From contig NZ_PNFP01000016.1 in the NCBI RefSeq assembly GCF_002940685.1, positions 141,636-205,635 of the forward strand: a DNA stretch of 64,000 nt, written 5' to 3'. Position numbers and translations under genes: made by a program. The stretch is from Ensifer adhaerens (GTDB taxonomy: Bacteria > Pseudomonadota > Alphaproteobacteria > Rhizobiales > Rhizobiaceae). Shown here one piece after another: positions 53,662-62,941 of this stretch (the stretch's first letter is position 1; every line of letters starts with the position of its first letter). The notes beneath the pieces were generated by a model, which did not search any database, was not told the DNA's origin, and saw only the letters and a program-made list of their open reading frames with translations.

Positions 53662-54405
53662 GTGAGTAGTTCCGTACGGGAAGAGGCATTGTCGGGCGTG
53701 GAAGCCGTGGAACCGGGAAAAACCTCTGCCGTCGACCGGCTGGTCGAGCAGATCCGCGACATGATCTCCGAGCGTGGCCTTGGCGTCGGCGACGCACTGC
53801 CGACCGAGCGTGATCTTGGCGAGCAGTTCCAGGCCGGCCGCAATACCGTGCGCGAGGCGCTGCAGGTGCTGCGCGCCTATGGCATGGTCGAGACCCGCCC
53901 GAAGGTCGGTGCCGTCATCAGCGGCGGCCACGGCGAGGCGATCCGCCGGCTCTTCGCCTTCCACAACGGCATCTCGCCGGACTCCTTCCATGATCTGCAG
54001 GGCTTCCGCCGGATCATCGAGACTGGTGTCGGCGAGCACATCATCCTGACGGCCAGCGATGCCGACTTCGACCGGCTGGATGCGATCAACGCCCGCATTC
54101 TGGAGGCCGAGAGCGTCGAGGCAGCCGCACAGTGCGACTATGAGTTCCACTCGGCGATCGTCGAGCTTTCGGGCAACCGCACGACGCTGGCCGCTTACCA
54201 CATGCTGCGTTCGGTGATCGAGGAGGTCATGCGGCTCGGAAAGGCCGAACGTCCGGTGCATGCGGCAACCTTCGAGGCGCATGCCGAAATCATCCGGGCG
54301 CTGAGGGCCCGCGACCGCATCGCCTACGTCTATCTGATGAGCCGTCACCTGGAATTCGGCATTCGCTTCGTCGATGCCGCGCCGGGCAGTCAGCCGACGC
54401 GGTGA
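53662..54405 (+). CDS. FadR-subfamily GntR transcriptional regulator
   Basis: A 247-residue regulator. The N-terminal winged helix (about 20-92) includes LPTERDLGEQFQAGRNTVREALQVLRAYGMVETRPKVGAVI, and the all-helical FCD effector domain follows (about 100-235; with ECHALIVE-like YEFHSAIVELSGN). It is divergent from uxuA and leads the sugar-importer transcript. FadR-type regulators of uronate and aldonate pathways typically bind a sugar acid. GTG at 53662 with GGAGG eight bases upstream is the start. Confidence 0.92.
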   Translation: MSSSVREEALSGVEAVEPGKTSAVDRLVEQIRDMISERGLGVGDALPTERDLGEQFQAGRNTVREALQVLRAYGMVETRPKVGAVISGGHGEAIRRLFAFHNGISPDSFHDLQGFRRIIETGVGEHIILTASDADFDRLDAINARILEAESVEAAAQCDYEFHSAIVELSGNRTTLAAYHMLRSVIEEVMRLGKAERPVHAATFEAHAEIIRALRARDRIAYVYLMSRHLEFGIRFVDAAPGSQPTR

Positions 54406-54523
54406 AAACATAGGAGTTTTGGCTTGGGCCGCTTCCCGTGGGGTCGCGGTGCAGGCAGCCGTTTGCCGGATTTTCGCCCGTTGGTCCGGCGGCACGAACA
54501 GGGCACTTGGGAGGAGAACCAAC

Positions 54524-55483
54524 ATGAGCAATATCAAACGACTGGCACTTGCCACGCTGCTTGCCACCGTCAGCTTCGCGCCGGGTACGGCTTTCGCGGG
54601 CGGCAAGGCGATCGCCGGCATCGTCTTCCAGCAGGACCAGTACTTCCGCGGCATCCAGATCGGCATGGAAAAGGCGGCGGAAGCCGCCGGCGACGAGCTT
54701 CTTGCCGGCAACAGCGACAGCAAGCTGGAGAAGGAAGCCCAGCTGATCGACACCTACATCGCCCGCGGCGTGAACTCGATCGTCGTTGCGCCGCTTTCGG
54801 CCGATGCCTCGGTGCCGGCGCTGAAGAAGGCGCGCGACGCCGGCATCACCGTCGTCACCTACGGCACGTCTGCCAATGGCGACGTCGCCCAGGCGACGGT
54901 GACGAGCTCGGACCGCGATATCGGCATCGGTACCGGCAAGGCGGCGACCGATTTCCTGAAGACGCTCGGCAATGGCGGCAAGGTCAAGATCGGCACGCTC
55001 GCCTTCAAGGCGCTGCTGCCCGAGCAGTCGAACGCCCGTGTCGACGGGTTCCTGAGCGTCGTCAAGGATCAGGTCGACATCGTCGCCCAGCAGGATGCCT
55101 GGCTTGCCGAAAAGGCGCTTGCGGTTGCCAGCGACATGCTGACCGCCAATCCGGATATCCAGGTGATCTACGCCGCCAACGAAGGCGGCACGATCGGCGC
55201 CGTGCAGGCGGTCAAGAAGGCAGGGCTTGAAGGCAAGGTCTTCGTCTTCGGCACCGACGGTTCCGAGCAGCTCGCCAACATGCTCCTGAATTCCGACAAC
55301 GTGCTGCAGGCAACGACGGCGCAGCAGCCGCTCGAGGTCGGCAAGCAGGCGATCGAAGCGGCGCAGAACCTGCTCGACGGCAAGACGATCGAGACCAAGG
55401 TCAACGTGCCGGTGCTGCCCTTGACCCGCGCCGATACGCAGGCGGTCGCTGCCTACAAGGAAGGCCTGAAGGCCCTGAAGTAA
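54524..55483 (+). CDS. Sugar ABC transporter periplasmic binding protein (RbsB type)
   Basis: A 319-residue periplasmic binding protein of the LacI/RbsB-like class. The signal peptide is about 1-25 (AFA before the cut), followed by KAIAGIVFQQDQYFRGIQIGMEKAAEAAGDELL and YIARGVNSIVVAPLSADASVPALKKARDAGITVVTYGT, diagnostic for monosaccharide binders. GGGAGGAG precedes ATG at 54524. It opens the importer operon (binding protein, ATPase, permease) that continues into the catabolic genes. Confidence 0.93.
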   Translation: MSNIKRLALATLLATVSFAPGTAFAGGKAIAGIVFQQDQYFRGIQIGMEKAAEAAGDELLAGNSDSKLEKEAQLIDTYIARGVNSIVVAPLSADASVPALKKARDAGITVVTYGTSANGDVAQATVTSSDRDIGIGTGKAATDFLKTLGNGGKVKIGTLAFKALLPEQSNARVDGFLSVVKDQVDIVAQQDAWLAEKALAVASDMLTANPDIQVIYAANEGGTIGAVQAVKKAGLEGKVFVFGTDGSEQLANMLLNSDNVLQATTAQQPLEVGKQAIEAAQNLLDGKTIETKVNVPVLPLTRADTQAVAAYKEGLKALK

Positions 55484-55502
55484 GGGCCTGGACGTGAGCC
55501 GG

Positions 55503-55523
55503 GCGGCGGGCATTGTCCGCCGC
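55503..55523 (+). terminator. Hairpin between sugar binding-protein and ATPase genes
   Basis: GCGGCGG at 55503-55509 and CCGCCGC at 55517-55523 are exact complements around a 7-nt loop, 19 nt past the binding-protein stop. It probably attenuates or stabilises the transcript so that the binding protein is made in excess. Confidence 0.5.
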
Positions 55524-55552
55524 TCCTTCGCAGCCGACAGCAGGAAATCCGC

Positions 55553-57097
55553 ATGAGTTATCCGCAACCAAGGTCAGCCGCGTTGCAAGGGGTGCAGGGA
55601 CGGCTGGACTTTCGGGCCGTGACCAAGCGTTACGGCCCGACTGTCGCCCTTTCGGAATTCACCCACAGCTTCGTGCCCGGTAAGGTGCATGCCCTGATGG
55701 GCAAGAACGGCTCGGGCAAGTCGACGCTCGTCAAGCTGCTCGCCGGCGTCACCGAGCCGACCTCCGGCACGATCAGCGTCAATGGCGAGGACCGTCATTT
55801 CACCTCGCCGCACGATGCCTTTGCCGCCGGTATCGTCACCGTGCACCAGGAACTGTCGCTCGTGCCGGAACTTTCGGTCGGCGAGAACATCTTTCTCGGT
55901 CGCCTGCCGCACAAGCGCCGCGCCGGCTTCAGCGTCGTCGACTGGGCGGGCCTGCATCGCCGCGCCGGCGAGCTGCTCGCCGACATGGGCCTCGCGATCG
56001 ATTCCCGCCAGCCGGTGTCGGCGCTGAGCGTCGGCCAGCAGCAGGTGGTCGAGATCGTCAAGGCGATGTCCTTCAACCCGTCGATCCTGCTTCTGGACGA
56101 GCCGACATCGGCGCTGGCGTCGCGCGAGGTCAAGCAGCTCTTCGCGCTGATCGAACGCCTGCGCGCCCGCGGCGTGACGATGATCTACATCACCCACCGG
56201 ATGAGCGAACTCTTCGAGATCGCCGACACCTGCACGGTGATCCGCGACGGCCATTACATCGGCGCGGTCGAGATGAAGGAGACCACGCCGTCGGCCATTG
56301 TCGGCATGATGTTTGGGGACGCAGCGCGCGCGACGCGGCCGCCGCGGCGCAGGCTCGACCGCACCAAACCGGTGCTCGAAGTGCGCGACCTCAGCCGGTC
56401 GGGGCATTTCCACAACGTGTCCTTCGATCTCTATCCCGGCGAAATCCTCGGCATTGCCGGCCTGCTCGGCGCCGGGCGGACGGAACTAATGCGGGCGATC
56501 TTCGGCGCCGACCGGATCGACGGCGGCTCCGTCACGTTCGACGGTCGCGTCATGACCGGCGCGAGCCCCCGCGACATGCGCAAGGCCGGTCTCGGCTACA
56601 CGCCCGAGAACCGCAAGGAGGTCGGCCTCGTGCAGTCGCTTTCGACCGCCGACAATCTTTGCATGGCGAGCCTTGGCCCGATCTCCAACAGGGGTTTCAT
56701 CTCGCGCCGGCGCGAACAGCCGCATGTGCGCCGCCAGATCGCCGATCTGCACATCAAATGCGGCGATCCGGAACTGCCCGTGTCGTCGCTATCGGGCGGC
56801 AACCAGCAGAAGGTGGTGATCGGCAAATGGCTGAACCGACAGCCGTCGGTGATGTTCTTCGACGAGCCGAGCCGCGGCGTCGACGTTCAGGCCAAGCGCC
56901 AGATCTTCGACATCATCTGGCAACAGGCCGCCGATGGTCTTGCCAGCCTCTTCGTCTCGACGGAGCTCGAGGAGGTGCTGGAGGTCGCCGACCGCATCCT
57001 CGTCATGCATCACGGCGCCGTCGTCGCCGAGGTGGATCCGACGAAAACCGACCTGACCGAACTCTACGGCCTGTGCATGGAAGGGGCCAGACAATGA
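55553..57097 (+). CDS. Sugar ABC transporter ATPase with two nucleotide-binding domains (RbsA type)
   Basis: A 514-residue tandem ATPase. The first half has an intact Walker A (GKNGSGKSTLVKLL near 47-60), LSVGQQQVVEIVKA as signature, and ILLLDEPTSALAS as Walker B. In the second half the Walker A is degenerate (GLLGAGRTELM), the signature LSGGNQQKVVIGKW is intact, and VMFFDEPSRGVDVQAK follows. This asymmetry is normal for the RbsA/MglA family. It overlaps the permease start by ATGA. Confidence 0.94.
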   Translation: MSYPQPRSAALQGVQGRLDFRAVTKRYGPTVALSEFTHSFVPGKVHALMGKNGSGKSTLVKLLAGVTEPTSGTISVNGEDRHFTSPHDAFAAGIVTVHQELSLVPELSVGENIFLGRLPHKRRAGFSVVDWAGLHRRAGELLADMGLAIDSRQPVSALSVGQQQVVEIVKAMSFNPSILLLDEPTSALASREVKQLFALIERLRARGVTMIYITHRMSELFEIADTCTVIRDGHYIGAVEMKETTPSAIVGMMFGDAARATRPPRRRLDRTKPVLEVRDLSRSGHFHNVSFDLYPGEILGIAGLLGAGRTELMRAIFGADRIDGGSVTFDGRVMTGASPRDMRKAGLGYTPENRKEVGLVQSLSTADNLCMASLGPISNRGFISRRREQPHVRRQIADLHIKCGDPELPVSSLSGGNQQKVVIGKWLNRQPSVMFFDEPSRGVDVQAKRQIFDIIWQQAADGLASLFVSTELEEVLEVADRILVMHHGAVVAEVDPTKTDLTELYGLCMEGARQ

Positions 57098-58086
57098 CAC
57101 TCGTGAGCCAGACCACGGAAACAGGCGGGCAGAACACGCCGCTCAAGTTTCTGAAAACCTATCCGATGGAGATCATTCTCGCCGCATTGGTGATCTTCCT
57201 GATCTTCGTCGCACCGGGCTTCGCCTCCACCAGTAACATCTTAAACGTGCTGCGCACGGTGTCGATGCTCGGCATCATCGCCTTCGGCATGACCGCTGTC
57301 ATCATCAGCGGCGAGATCGACTTGTCTGTCGGCGCCGGCGCCGCCCTTGCCGGCTGCATCGTCGCCTGGTTTGCCGACCGCTTCACCGATGTGTTCGGCG
57401 ACTGGGGCGCGGTCACCGTCGGCTTTGGCGTTGCGCTTCTGCTCGGCTTCACGCTCGGCTATCTCACCGGCCGCTTCCGGCAATGGTTCAACGTGCCGAC
57501 CTTCATTACCACGCTCGCCTTGTTCGCGGCGCTGCGCGGCGTCGCCAATCTCATCACCGGCGGCTTCCCGATGTCGTCCTTCCCGCTCGGCTTCGATTTC
57601 CTTGGCGGCGGTTATCTCTTCGGCATTCCGTTCCCTGTCTACATCTTCGCGCTCACCTTTGCCGGCATGCACTTCCTGATGAAGTACACGAGCTTCGGTC
57701 GCGAGGTTTATGCCGTCGGCGGCAACATGGAGGCGGCACGCCTTTCGGGCATCGACATCTGGAAGGTGAAGGCGCTGACACTGGGGCTGACGGGCGCGCT
57801 GACGGCCGTCTCCGGCACGCTGATCGCCTCGCAGATCGGCGCCGGCACAGGGACGACGGCGACCGGCATGGAGCTCGACGTGATCGCGGCCGTCATCATC
57901 GGCGGCACCTCGCTCTTCGGCGGCAAGGGTCGCATCTGGGGCACGCTGATCGGGGTGCTGTTCCTCGGCTGCATCTCCAACGGCATGACGCTGATGAATG
58001 TCAGCGAATATTGGCAATACGTCGTGCGCGGCGGGATCATCCTCGGCGCCGTGCTCCTGAACCAGGTCCTGGAACGGGTGCGCTGA
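57094..58086 (+). CDS. Sugar ABC transporter permease (RbsC type)
   Basis: A 330-residue permease with about eight to ten membrane helices. SGEIDLSVGAGAALAGCIVAW near 72-92 and ARLSGIDIWKVKALTLGLTGALTAVSGTLIAS near 213-244 are hallmarks of the RbsC/XylH group. Coupled to the ATPase by ATGA at 57094. A longer upstream frame only covers the ATPase gene and has no support. Confidence 0.94.
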   Translation: MTLVSQTTETGGQNTPLKFLKTYPMEIILAALVIFLIFVAPGFASTSNILNVLRTVSMLGIIAFGMTAVIISGEIDLSVGAGAALAGCIVAWFADRFTDVFGDWGAVTVGFGVALLLGFTLGYLTGRFRQWFNVPTFITTLALFAALRGVANLITGGFPMSSFPLGFDFLGGGYLFGIPFPVYIFALTFAGMHFLMKYTSFGREVYAVGGNMEAARLSGIDIWKVKALTLGLTGALTAVSGTLIASQIGAGTGTTATGMELDVIAAVIIGGTSLFGGKGRIWGTLIGVLFLGCISNGMTLMNVSEYWQYVVRGGIILGAVLLNQVLERVR

Positions 58087-58193
58087 GACCGGCGCGGGGT
58101 GTCCGCATCCCGCTCCCCTTATGACCAACGATCACGCTTATGATCTCGGGTCGACGCCGGCCCGGATCATCGCGATCCATCGCGGAGACAATC

Positions 58194-58979
58194 ATGACTG
58201 AATTCAAGGGAAAAATCGCGCTGGTCACCGGCACGTCCGGGATCGGGCTTGCCTCGGCGATCCGGCTCGCCTCGTCGGGCGCGACGGTGCTTGCCTGCGG
58301 CAATGACGTCGCCACCAACGAGGTCTTCGACCGCATCGCCAGGGAGCGCGACCTGCCGATGTCGACCCGGCTGACGGACGTCTCCGTCGAGGCCGAGGTG
58401 GAAGCGGCCGTGCGCGAGGCGGTGCTGCGCCACGGCGGCCTCGACATCATCGTCAATGCCGCGGCCGTTCACCCCTATGGCACGGTTCTCGACACCAGTG
58501 CGGAAACCTTTGCCCGCTGCCTTCAGGTCAATGTCGGCTCGATCTACCTGACCGGCCGCTTCGGTATTCCCGAGATGATGAAGCGCGGCGGCGGCGCGAT
58601 CGTCAACATCTCCTCGGTGCAGGGCCATGCCTGCCAGCAGAATGTCGCGGCCTATGTTGCCTCGAAGGGCGCGATCCATGCCCTGACGCGCGCCATGGCG
58701 CTCGACCATGCGACCGCCAAGGTGCGGGTCAATTCGGTCAGCCCCGGCTCGGTGCGCACGCCGCTCTTGTCGCTGGCCGCCCGCACCTATGGCGGCGAGG
58801 GCGTCAGCGAGGCGGAAGCCTTTGCCCGCTTCGGCGCCGCGCACCCGATCGGCCGCATCGGCGAACCCGAAGAAGTGGCGGAACTGGTCGCCTATCTCGC
58901 GTCGGATCGCGCCGCCTTCGTCACCGGCTCGGATTTCCGCATCGACGGTGGCCTCACCGCCGGCATCGGCGTCAAGTAA
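58194..58979 (+). CDS. Short-chain dehydrogenase/reductase (SDR 1), possible sugar dehydrogenase
   Basis: A 261-residue SDR. The cofactor motif is TGTSGIG near 13-19, NAAA near 90-93 is the stabilising motif, the catalytic Ser is in NISSVQGHA near 139-147, and Y and K are in YVASKG near 156-161. It probably oxidises the imported sugar at C1 to a lactone, or the related sugar acid, with NAD(P). GGAGACAATC precedes ATG at 58194. It is part of the gene string that continues to the second dehydratase, 19 nt downstream. Confidence 0.85.
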   Translation: MTEFKGKIALVTGTSGIGLASAIRLASSGATVLACGNDVATNEVFDRIARERDLPMSTRLTDVSVEAEVEAAVREAVLRHGGLDIIVNAAAVHPYGTVLDTSAETFARCLQVNVGSIYLTGRFGIPEMMKRGGGAIVNISSVQGHACQQNVAAYVASKGAIHALTRAMALDHATAKVRVNSVSPGSVRTPLLSLAARTYGGEGVSEAEAFARFGAAHPIGRIGEPEEVAELVAYLASDRAAFVTGSDFRIDGGLTAGIGVK

Positions 58980-58998
58980 TCAGACAGGAAAAGAACAG

Positions 58999-60111
58999 AT
59001 GAAGATCGGCCTTGGGCTCTACCGGGAGCAACTGACCCCGGACAACTTTCAGTTTGCGCAGCAGGCAGGCGCGACCCACGTCGTCGCGCATCTGACCAAC
59101 TATTTCGCCGGCAAGGATCCGAAGATCGACAGCGGCGATCAGGGCGGCTGGGGCGACTGCTCCGGCGACCGGCTCTGGACTTACGAAGAGCTGTCGGCGC
59201 TGGTGAAGGACATCAGGGCCGGTGGCCTGGAGGTCGCGGCGATCGAAAATTTCTCGCCGCGCTTCTGGCACGACGTGCTGCTCGACGGGCCTGAGCGGGC
59301 TGAGCAGATCGAGGGGCTGAAGCAGCTCATCCGCGACGCCGGCCGCGCCGGCATCCCCTGCATCGGCTACAATTTCTCGCTCGCCGGCGTCTATGGCTGG
59401 ACGCGCGGCCCCTATGCCCGCGGCGGTGCGGAGTCCGTCGGCTTCGGCGTCGAAAACAGCATCGCGCCCAGCCCGGATGCGCCGATCCCCGACGGCATGG
59501 TGTGGAACATGCGCTACCGTCGCGGCGTTCCCGGCGCCGCATCCGTCTCCGTCAGCTCGGCCGAGCTTTGGGATCGTCTTTCCCACTTCCTGAAGGAGGT
59601 CGTGCCGGTTGCAGAGGAGGCGGGCGTCGTGCTCGGCGCTCATCCGGACGATCCGCCGGCCGAAGAACTGCGCGGCACGGCCCGGCTCGTCAACCGCCCG
59701 GAGAAATACGACCGGCTGATGGCGATCGTCGACTCGCCCTCGAACGGGCTCGAACTCTGCCTCGGCTCGCTGCAGGAGATGCCGGGCGGCGACATCTACG
59801 AGCATGTCCGCCGTTTCGCCCGTTCGGGCCGCATCGGCTACATCCACTTCCGCAACGTGCGTGGAAAGATGCCGCGTTATGTCGAGACGTTCGTTGACGA
59901 GGGCGATATCGACATGGCCGAAATCATCCGCATCCTGCGTGACGAGAACTATCAGGGCGTGATGATCCCGGACCATACGCCGGCCATGACCTGCGGCGCG
60001 TCCTGGCATGCGGGCAAGGCCTTTGCGCTCGGCTACATGAAGGCGCTGGTACAGAACGCCGAGGCGCTCGGCCCGTCGCGATCGATCCCGACGAGCATGG
60101 CGGCGGAATAG
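58999..60111 (+). CDS. UxuA-family dehydratase (copy 2)
   Basis: A 370-residue TIM-barrel protein related to mannonate dehydratase. It shares the diagnostic IGYNFSLAGVYGWTRGPYARGG (near 121-142), LGAHPDDPPAEELRGTARLV (near 212-231), GYIHFRNVRGKMP (near 279-291) and IPDHTPAM with canonical UxuA, but it is about 30 residues shorter and differs at many positions from the copy at 52269. It likely dehydrates a different aldonate, and its position between an SDR and a lactonase suggests it is the dehydratase step of this route. Confidence 0.82.
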   Translation: MKIGLGLYREQLTPDNFQFAQQAGATHVVAHLTNYFAGKDPKIDSGDQGGWGDCSGDRLWTYEELSALVKDIRAGGLEVAAIENFSPRFWHDVLLDGPERAEQIEGLKQLIRDAGRAGIPCIGYNFSLAGVYGWTRGPYARGGAESVGFGVENSIAPSPDAPIPDGMVWNMRYRRGVPGAASVSVSSAELWDRLSHFLKEVVPVAEEAGVVLGAHPDDPPAEELRGTARLVNRPEKYDRLMAIVDSPSNGLELCLGSLQEMPGGDIYEHVRRFARSGRIGYIHFRNVRGKMPRYVETFVDEGDIDMAEIIRILRDENYQGVMIPDHTPAMTCGASWHAGKAFALGYMKALVQNAEALGPSRSIPTSMAAE

Positions 60112-60120
60112 GAGGCGGCG

Positions 60121-61014
60121 ATGGCACGCGAGCTTGTCTGTGTCGCACCCGTCGGCGACCGCTGCGGCGAGGGTGCCGTCTGGTCGGCGGACGAGGCGGC
60201 GGTCTATTGGACCGACATCAACCGGTTTCTCATCCATCGCTACGACGAGGCGACGCGGGCGGTCAGGACTTGGCTGTTCGACGAACCGGTGGTCGCGATC
60301 TCGCTGACGAGCGAAGACGGCCGCCTGCTTGTGGCGCTCGGCTCGAAGCTGATCTGGTGGTGGCCGAAAACCGACCGGCGGCAGGATCACGGCTTTGCCC
60401 TGCCCGGTGCGCCCAGGGTGCGGCTCAATGATGGCCGCGCCGATCCGGCCGGAAACTTCTGGGTCGGCTCGATGAAGAACAACGTTCTTCCCGACGGTCA
60501 ACTCGGCGACGTTGCGCCGGGCGAGGGCATCCTCTATCGCATCGCGCCCGATGGCGCCGTCACCGAATGGCGGCATGGACTTGGCATATCCAACACGCTG
60601 TGCTGGAGCCCGGATCGAAGCACCTTCTATTTCGGCGATACGCTCGCCAACGAGGTCTATGCCTTCGACTATCATGCCACGGACGGATCGATTTCCGGCG
60701 AACGACCCTTCTTAGTCGGTTTCGATCGTGGCGCGCCGGACGGTTCGGCGATCGACAGCGAAGGCTTTCTCTGGAACTGCCGCTATGGCGGACGGTGCAT
60801 GGCCCGCATTGCGCCCGACGGCACCCTCGCCGAGGTGATCGAGATGCCGGTCAGCAACATCACCACCTGTACCTTCGGCGGCGCGGACCGCATGACGCTC
60901 TACATCACGACGGCCAGCGGCGGACCGGCCGAGCGCCTTGCCGGCAGTCTTTATGCCATGCGGGTAGACGTCGCCGGTCTTCCGGAAAATCGCTACGGGA
61001 TGGCGACAAGGTGA
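60121..61014 (+). CDS. SMP-30/gluconolactonase-family lactonase
   Basis: A 297-residue six-bladed beta-propeller that hydrolyses a sugar lactone to the aldonic acid. Metal-binding positions are recognisable: E in GEGAVWSADEAAVYWTDI near 17-34, N in RLNDGRADPAGNFWVGSM near 101-118, N in ISNTLCWSPD near 154-163, and D in GAPDGSAIDSEGFLWNCRYGG near 206-226. GGAGG precedes the ATG by a few bases. It is the expected step between sugar dehydrogenase and dehydratase. Confidence 0.92.
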   Translation: MARELVCVAPVGDRCGEGAVWSADEAAVYWTDINRFLIHRYDEATRAVRTWLFDEPVVAISLTSEDGRLLVALGSKLIWWWPKTDRRQDHGFALPGAPRVRLNDGRADPAGNFWVGSMKNNVLPDGQLGDVAPGEGILYRIAPDGAVTEWRHGLGISNTLCWSPDRSTFYFGDTLANEVYAFDYHATDGSISGERPFLVGFDRGAPDGSAIDSEGFLWNCRYGGRCMARIAPDGTLAEVIEMPVSNITTCTFGGADRMTLYITTASGGPAERLAGSLYAMRVDVAGLPENRYGMATR

Positions 61015-62033
61015 GCGTGCAGACGACACGGCGCGCGCTCGCCTGGGCGCATGGATGCCTTTCGGTGCAGTCGCTCGGCGGCATGCTCGGCCCGGTGCTG
61101 TTCCTGCTGCCGGACGGGCGCCAGGTCAGCCCCTTGCAGGTGGCGCCCTGGGGCAACGATCCCGAGCGCGAGACATTGCCGGAAATCCTGAGGGAGCTGC
61201 GCGGCGAGTGGCCCTGCGTCCCCTTCGGCAGCGACGCGGACCGATCGCTCCCCGATGGATGGTCGGCGACGGGCGAGAGTTTTGAAGGCGCCGGCGTGCC
61301 GCATGGCCATAGTTCCAACGTCCATTGGGCGTGGGGCGCCTGCGACGACCGCCAGATCACCATGGAATGCCGCTATCCGGAGAACCATCCGATCAGCCTG
61401 CTGCGGCGGCGGATCGTACCGGATCCACATGCGGCGGCCATCGACCTCACTTTGGAAATCGAGGCGCGGCGCTCATGCCGCCTGCCGATCGGTTTGCATC
61501 CCACCTTCCGGCTGTCCACCCGGCCGGCATCGGTCGCGATCGAACCGGGAGCTTATGATCGCGTCTGGAGTTTTCCGGGCGATGTCGAGCCGGGCGCGGC
61601 GCTGTTCGCACCGGATCGGCAATGGCCATCGTTCCGCAAGGTCGAGGCGCGCGACGGATTGACCATCGACGCATCCCAGGTTCCGCTGGTCGAGGAAACC
61701 GAGGACTTGCTGCAGCTCTCGGGCATCGACGGCACCCTCGCGCTCCACTATCGCGATGAAGGTTTTCGCGCGCGGCTTAGCTGGCAAAAGGAACATTTTC
61801 CGAGCCTGCTGCTCTGGTACAGCAACCGCGGCCGCAAGGCCTACCCCTGGAACGGCCGGCACGTGGCGCTCGGTGTCGAGCCGATCGCGTCCGCCTTCGA
61901 TCTCGGATCGGCGGTCTCCACGGACAACAACCCCATCGCGGCCTCGGGCGTTGCGACAGCGATTGCCTTTGAACCCGGTCAGACGTTCACCACCCGTTAC
62001 CGGCTTTCCGTCGAAGCCGCTCCGATCGACTGA
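61011..62033 (+). CDS. Aldose-1-epimerase-like protein
   Basis: A 340-residue protein of the galactose mutarotase-like fold. GLHPTFRLSTRPASVAIEPGAYDRVWSFPGD near 161-191 and RKAYPWNGRHVALGVEPIASAFDLG near 277-301 fit this group. It likely interconverts anomers of the sugar or of a derivative before oxidation. The GTG at 61011 overlaps the lactonase stop (GTGA). The long frame extending upstream only covers the lactonase gene in another frame. Confidence 0.8.
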   Translation: MSVQTTRRALAWAHGCLSVQSLGGMLGPVLFLLPDGRQVSPLQVAPWGNDPERETLPEILRELRGEWPCVPFGSDADRSLPDGWSATGESFEGAGVPHGHSSNVHWAWGACDDRQITMECRYPENHPISLLRRRIVPDPHAAAIDLTLEIEARRSCRLPIGLHPTFRLSTRPASVAIEPGAYDRVWSFPGDVEPGAALFAPDRQWPSFRKVEARDGLTIDASQVPLVEETEDLLQLSGIDGTLALHYRDEGFRARLSWQKEHFPSLLLWYSNRGRKAYPWNGRHVALGVEPIASAFDLGSAVSTDNNPIAASGVATAIAFEPGQTFTTRYRLSVEAAPID

Positions 62034-62075
62034 GTCCGCTACTCGCCCAGCTATTCCAACTGAAAGGCCAAGAGA

Positions 62076-62918
62076 ATGAAATTGCTGCGTCTCACCGTCG
62101 ACGGCTCGCCCGCGCCCTGCATCCTCGATGGCGGGGGCGAGGCGCGCGACGTGTCTTCGCTCGTCCCGGATTTCATGGCGGAGACCTTGCCTCAAGTCGT
62201 CGCGGCACTCTCCGGTGCGGATCTCGCGGCTCTGCCCCTGCTGCCGGTGACCGATGCCGACATCCTGCCGCCGGTGGCAAGGCCGGGCACGATCTGGTGC
62301 GTCGGTCTCAATTATTCAGACCACGCCGAAGAGGCGGGCCTGCCGGTGCCATCCGAACCGATCCTCTTCAACAAGGCGGCCGGCACCTATTGCGGGCCGA
62401 ACGCGCCGCTTCTTCACTCGGAGAAAATGTCGAAGCTCGACTGGGAGGTCGAACTCGGCATCGTTATCGGCAAGCGGGCGCTCAACGTCTCTCGCGACAC
62501 GGCGATGGATCACGTGTTCGGCTACACGGTTGTCAACGATGTCTCCGAGCGCGCGTGGCAAATGGAGCGTGGCGGGCAATGGGTGAAGGGCAAGAGCTTT
62601 CCGAATTTCTGCCCGACGGGCCCGTGGCTCGTGACCCGCGACGAGGTTCCGGATCCACAGGCGCTGTCGATGTGGCTCGACGTCAACGGCGAGCGCATGC
62701 AGGCCGGCACAACGGCGCGCATGATCTTCGACGTCGCAACCATCGTCTCCTACATGAGCGAATTCTGCGTGCTCGAGCCCGGCGACCTCATCTGCACCGG
62801 CACGCCACCGGGCGTCGGCATGGGCAAGAAGCCGCCGCGCTACCTGAAGCCGGGCGACGTGGTCGAACTGGGGATCGACGGCCTCGGCCGCCAGCGCCAG
62901 GTCGTTCAATCCCTCTAG
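62076..62918 (+). CDS. Fumarylacetoacetate hydrolase-family protein, probable 2,4-diketo-3-deoxy-acid hydrolase
   Basis: A 280-residue FAH-fold hydrolase. The metal-binding region is KLDWEVELGIVIGKRA near 120-135 and the core signatures IWCVGLNYSDHAEEAG near 73-88 and LICTGTPPGVGMGKKPPRYLKPGDVVEL near 239-266 are clear. In oxidative L-fucose and L-rhamnose routes, a protein of this type splits 2,4-diketo-3-deoxy-aldonate into pyruvate and lactate. It sits 23 nt before an SDR of the type that makes that diketo acid. Confidence 0.88.
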   Translation: MKLLRLTVDGSPAPCILDGGGEARDVSSLVPDFMAETLPQVVAALSGADLAALPLLPVTDADILPPVARPGTIWCVGLNYSDHAEEAGLPVPSEPILFNKAAGTYCGPNAPLLHSEKMSKLDWEVELGIVIGKRALNVSRDTAMDHVFGYTVVNDVSERAWQMERGGQWVKGKSFPNFCPTGPWLVTRDEVPDPQALSMWLDVNGERMQAGTTARMIFDVATIVSYMSEFCVLEPGDLICTGTPPGVGMGKKPPRYLKPGDVVELGIDGLGRQRQVVQSL

Positions 62919-62941
62919 AACGCTCGCAAAGGAAATGGATC

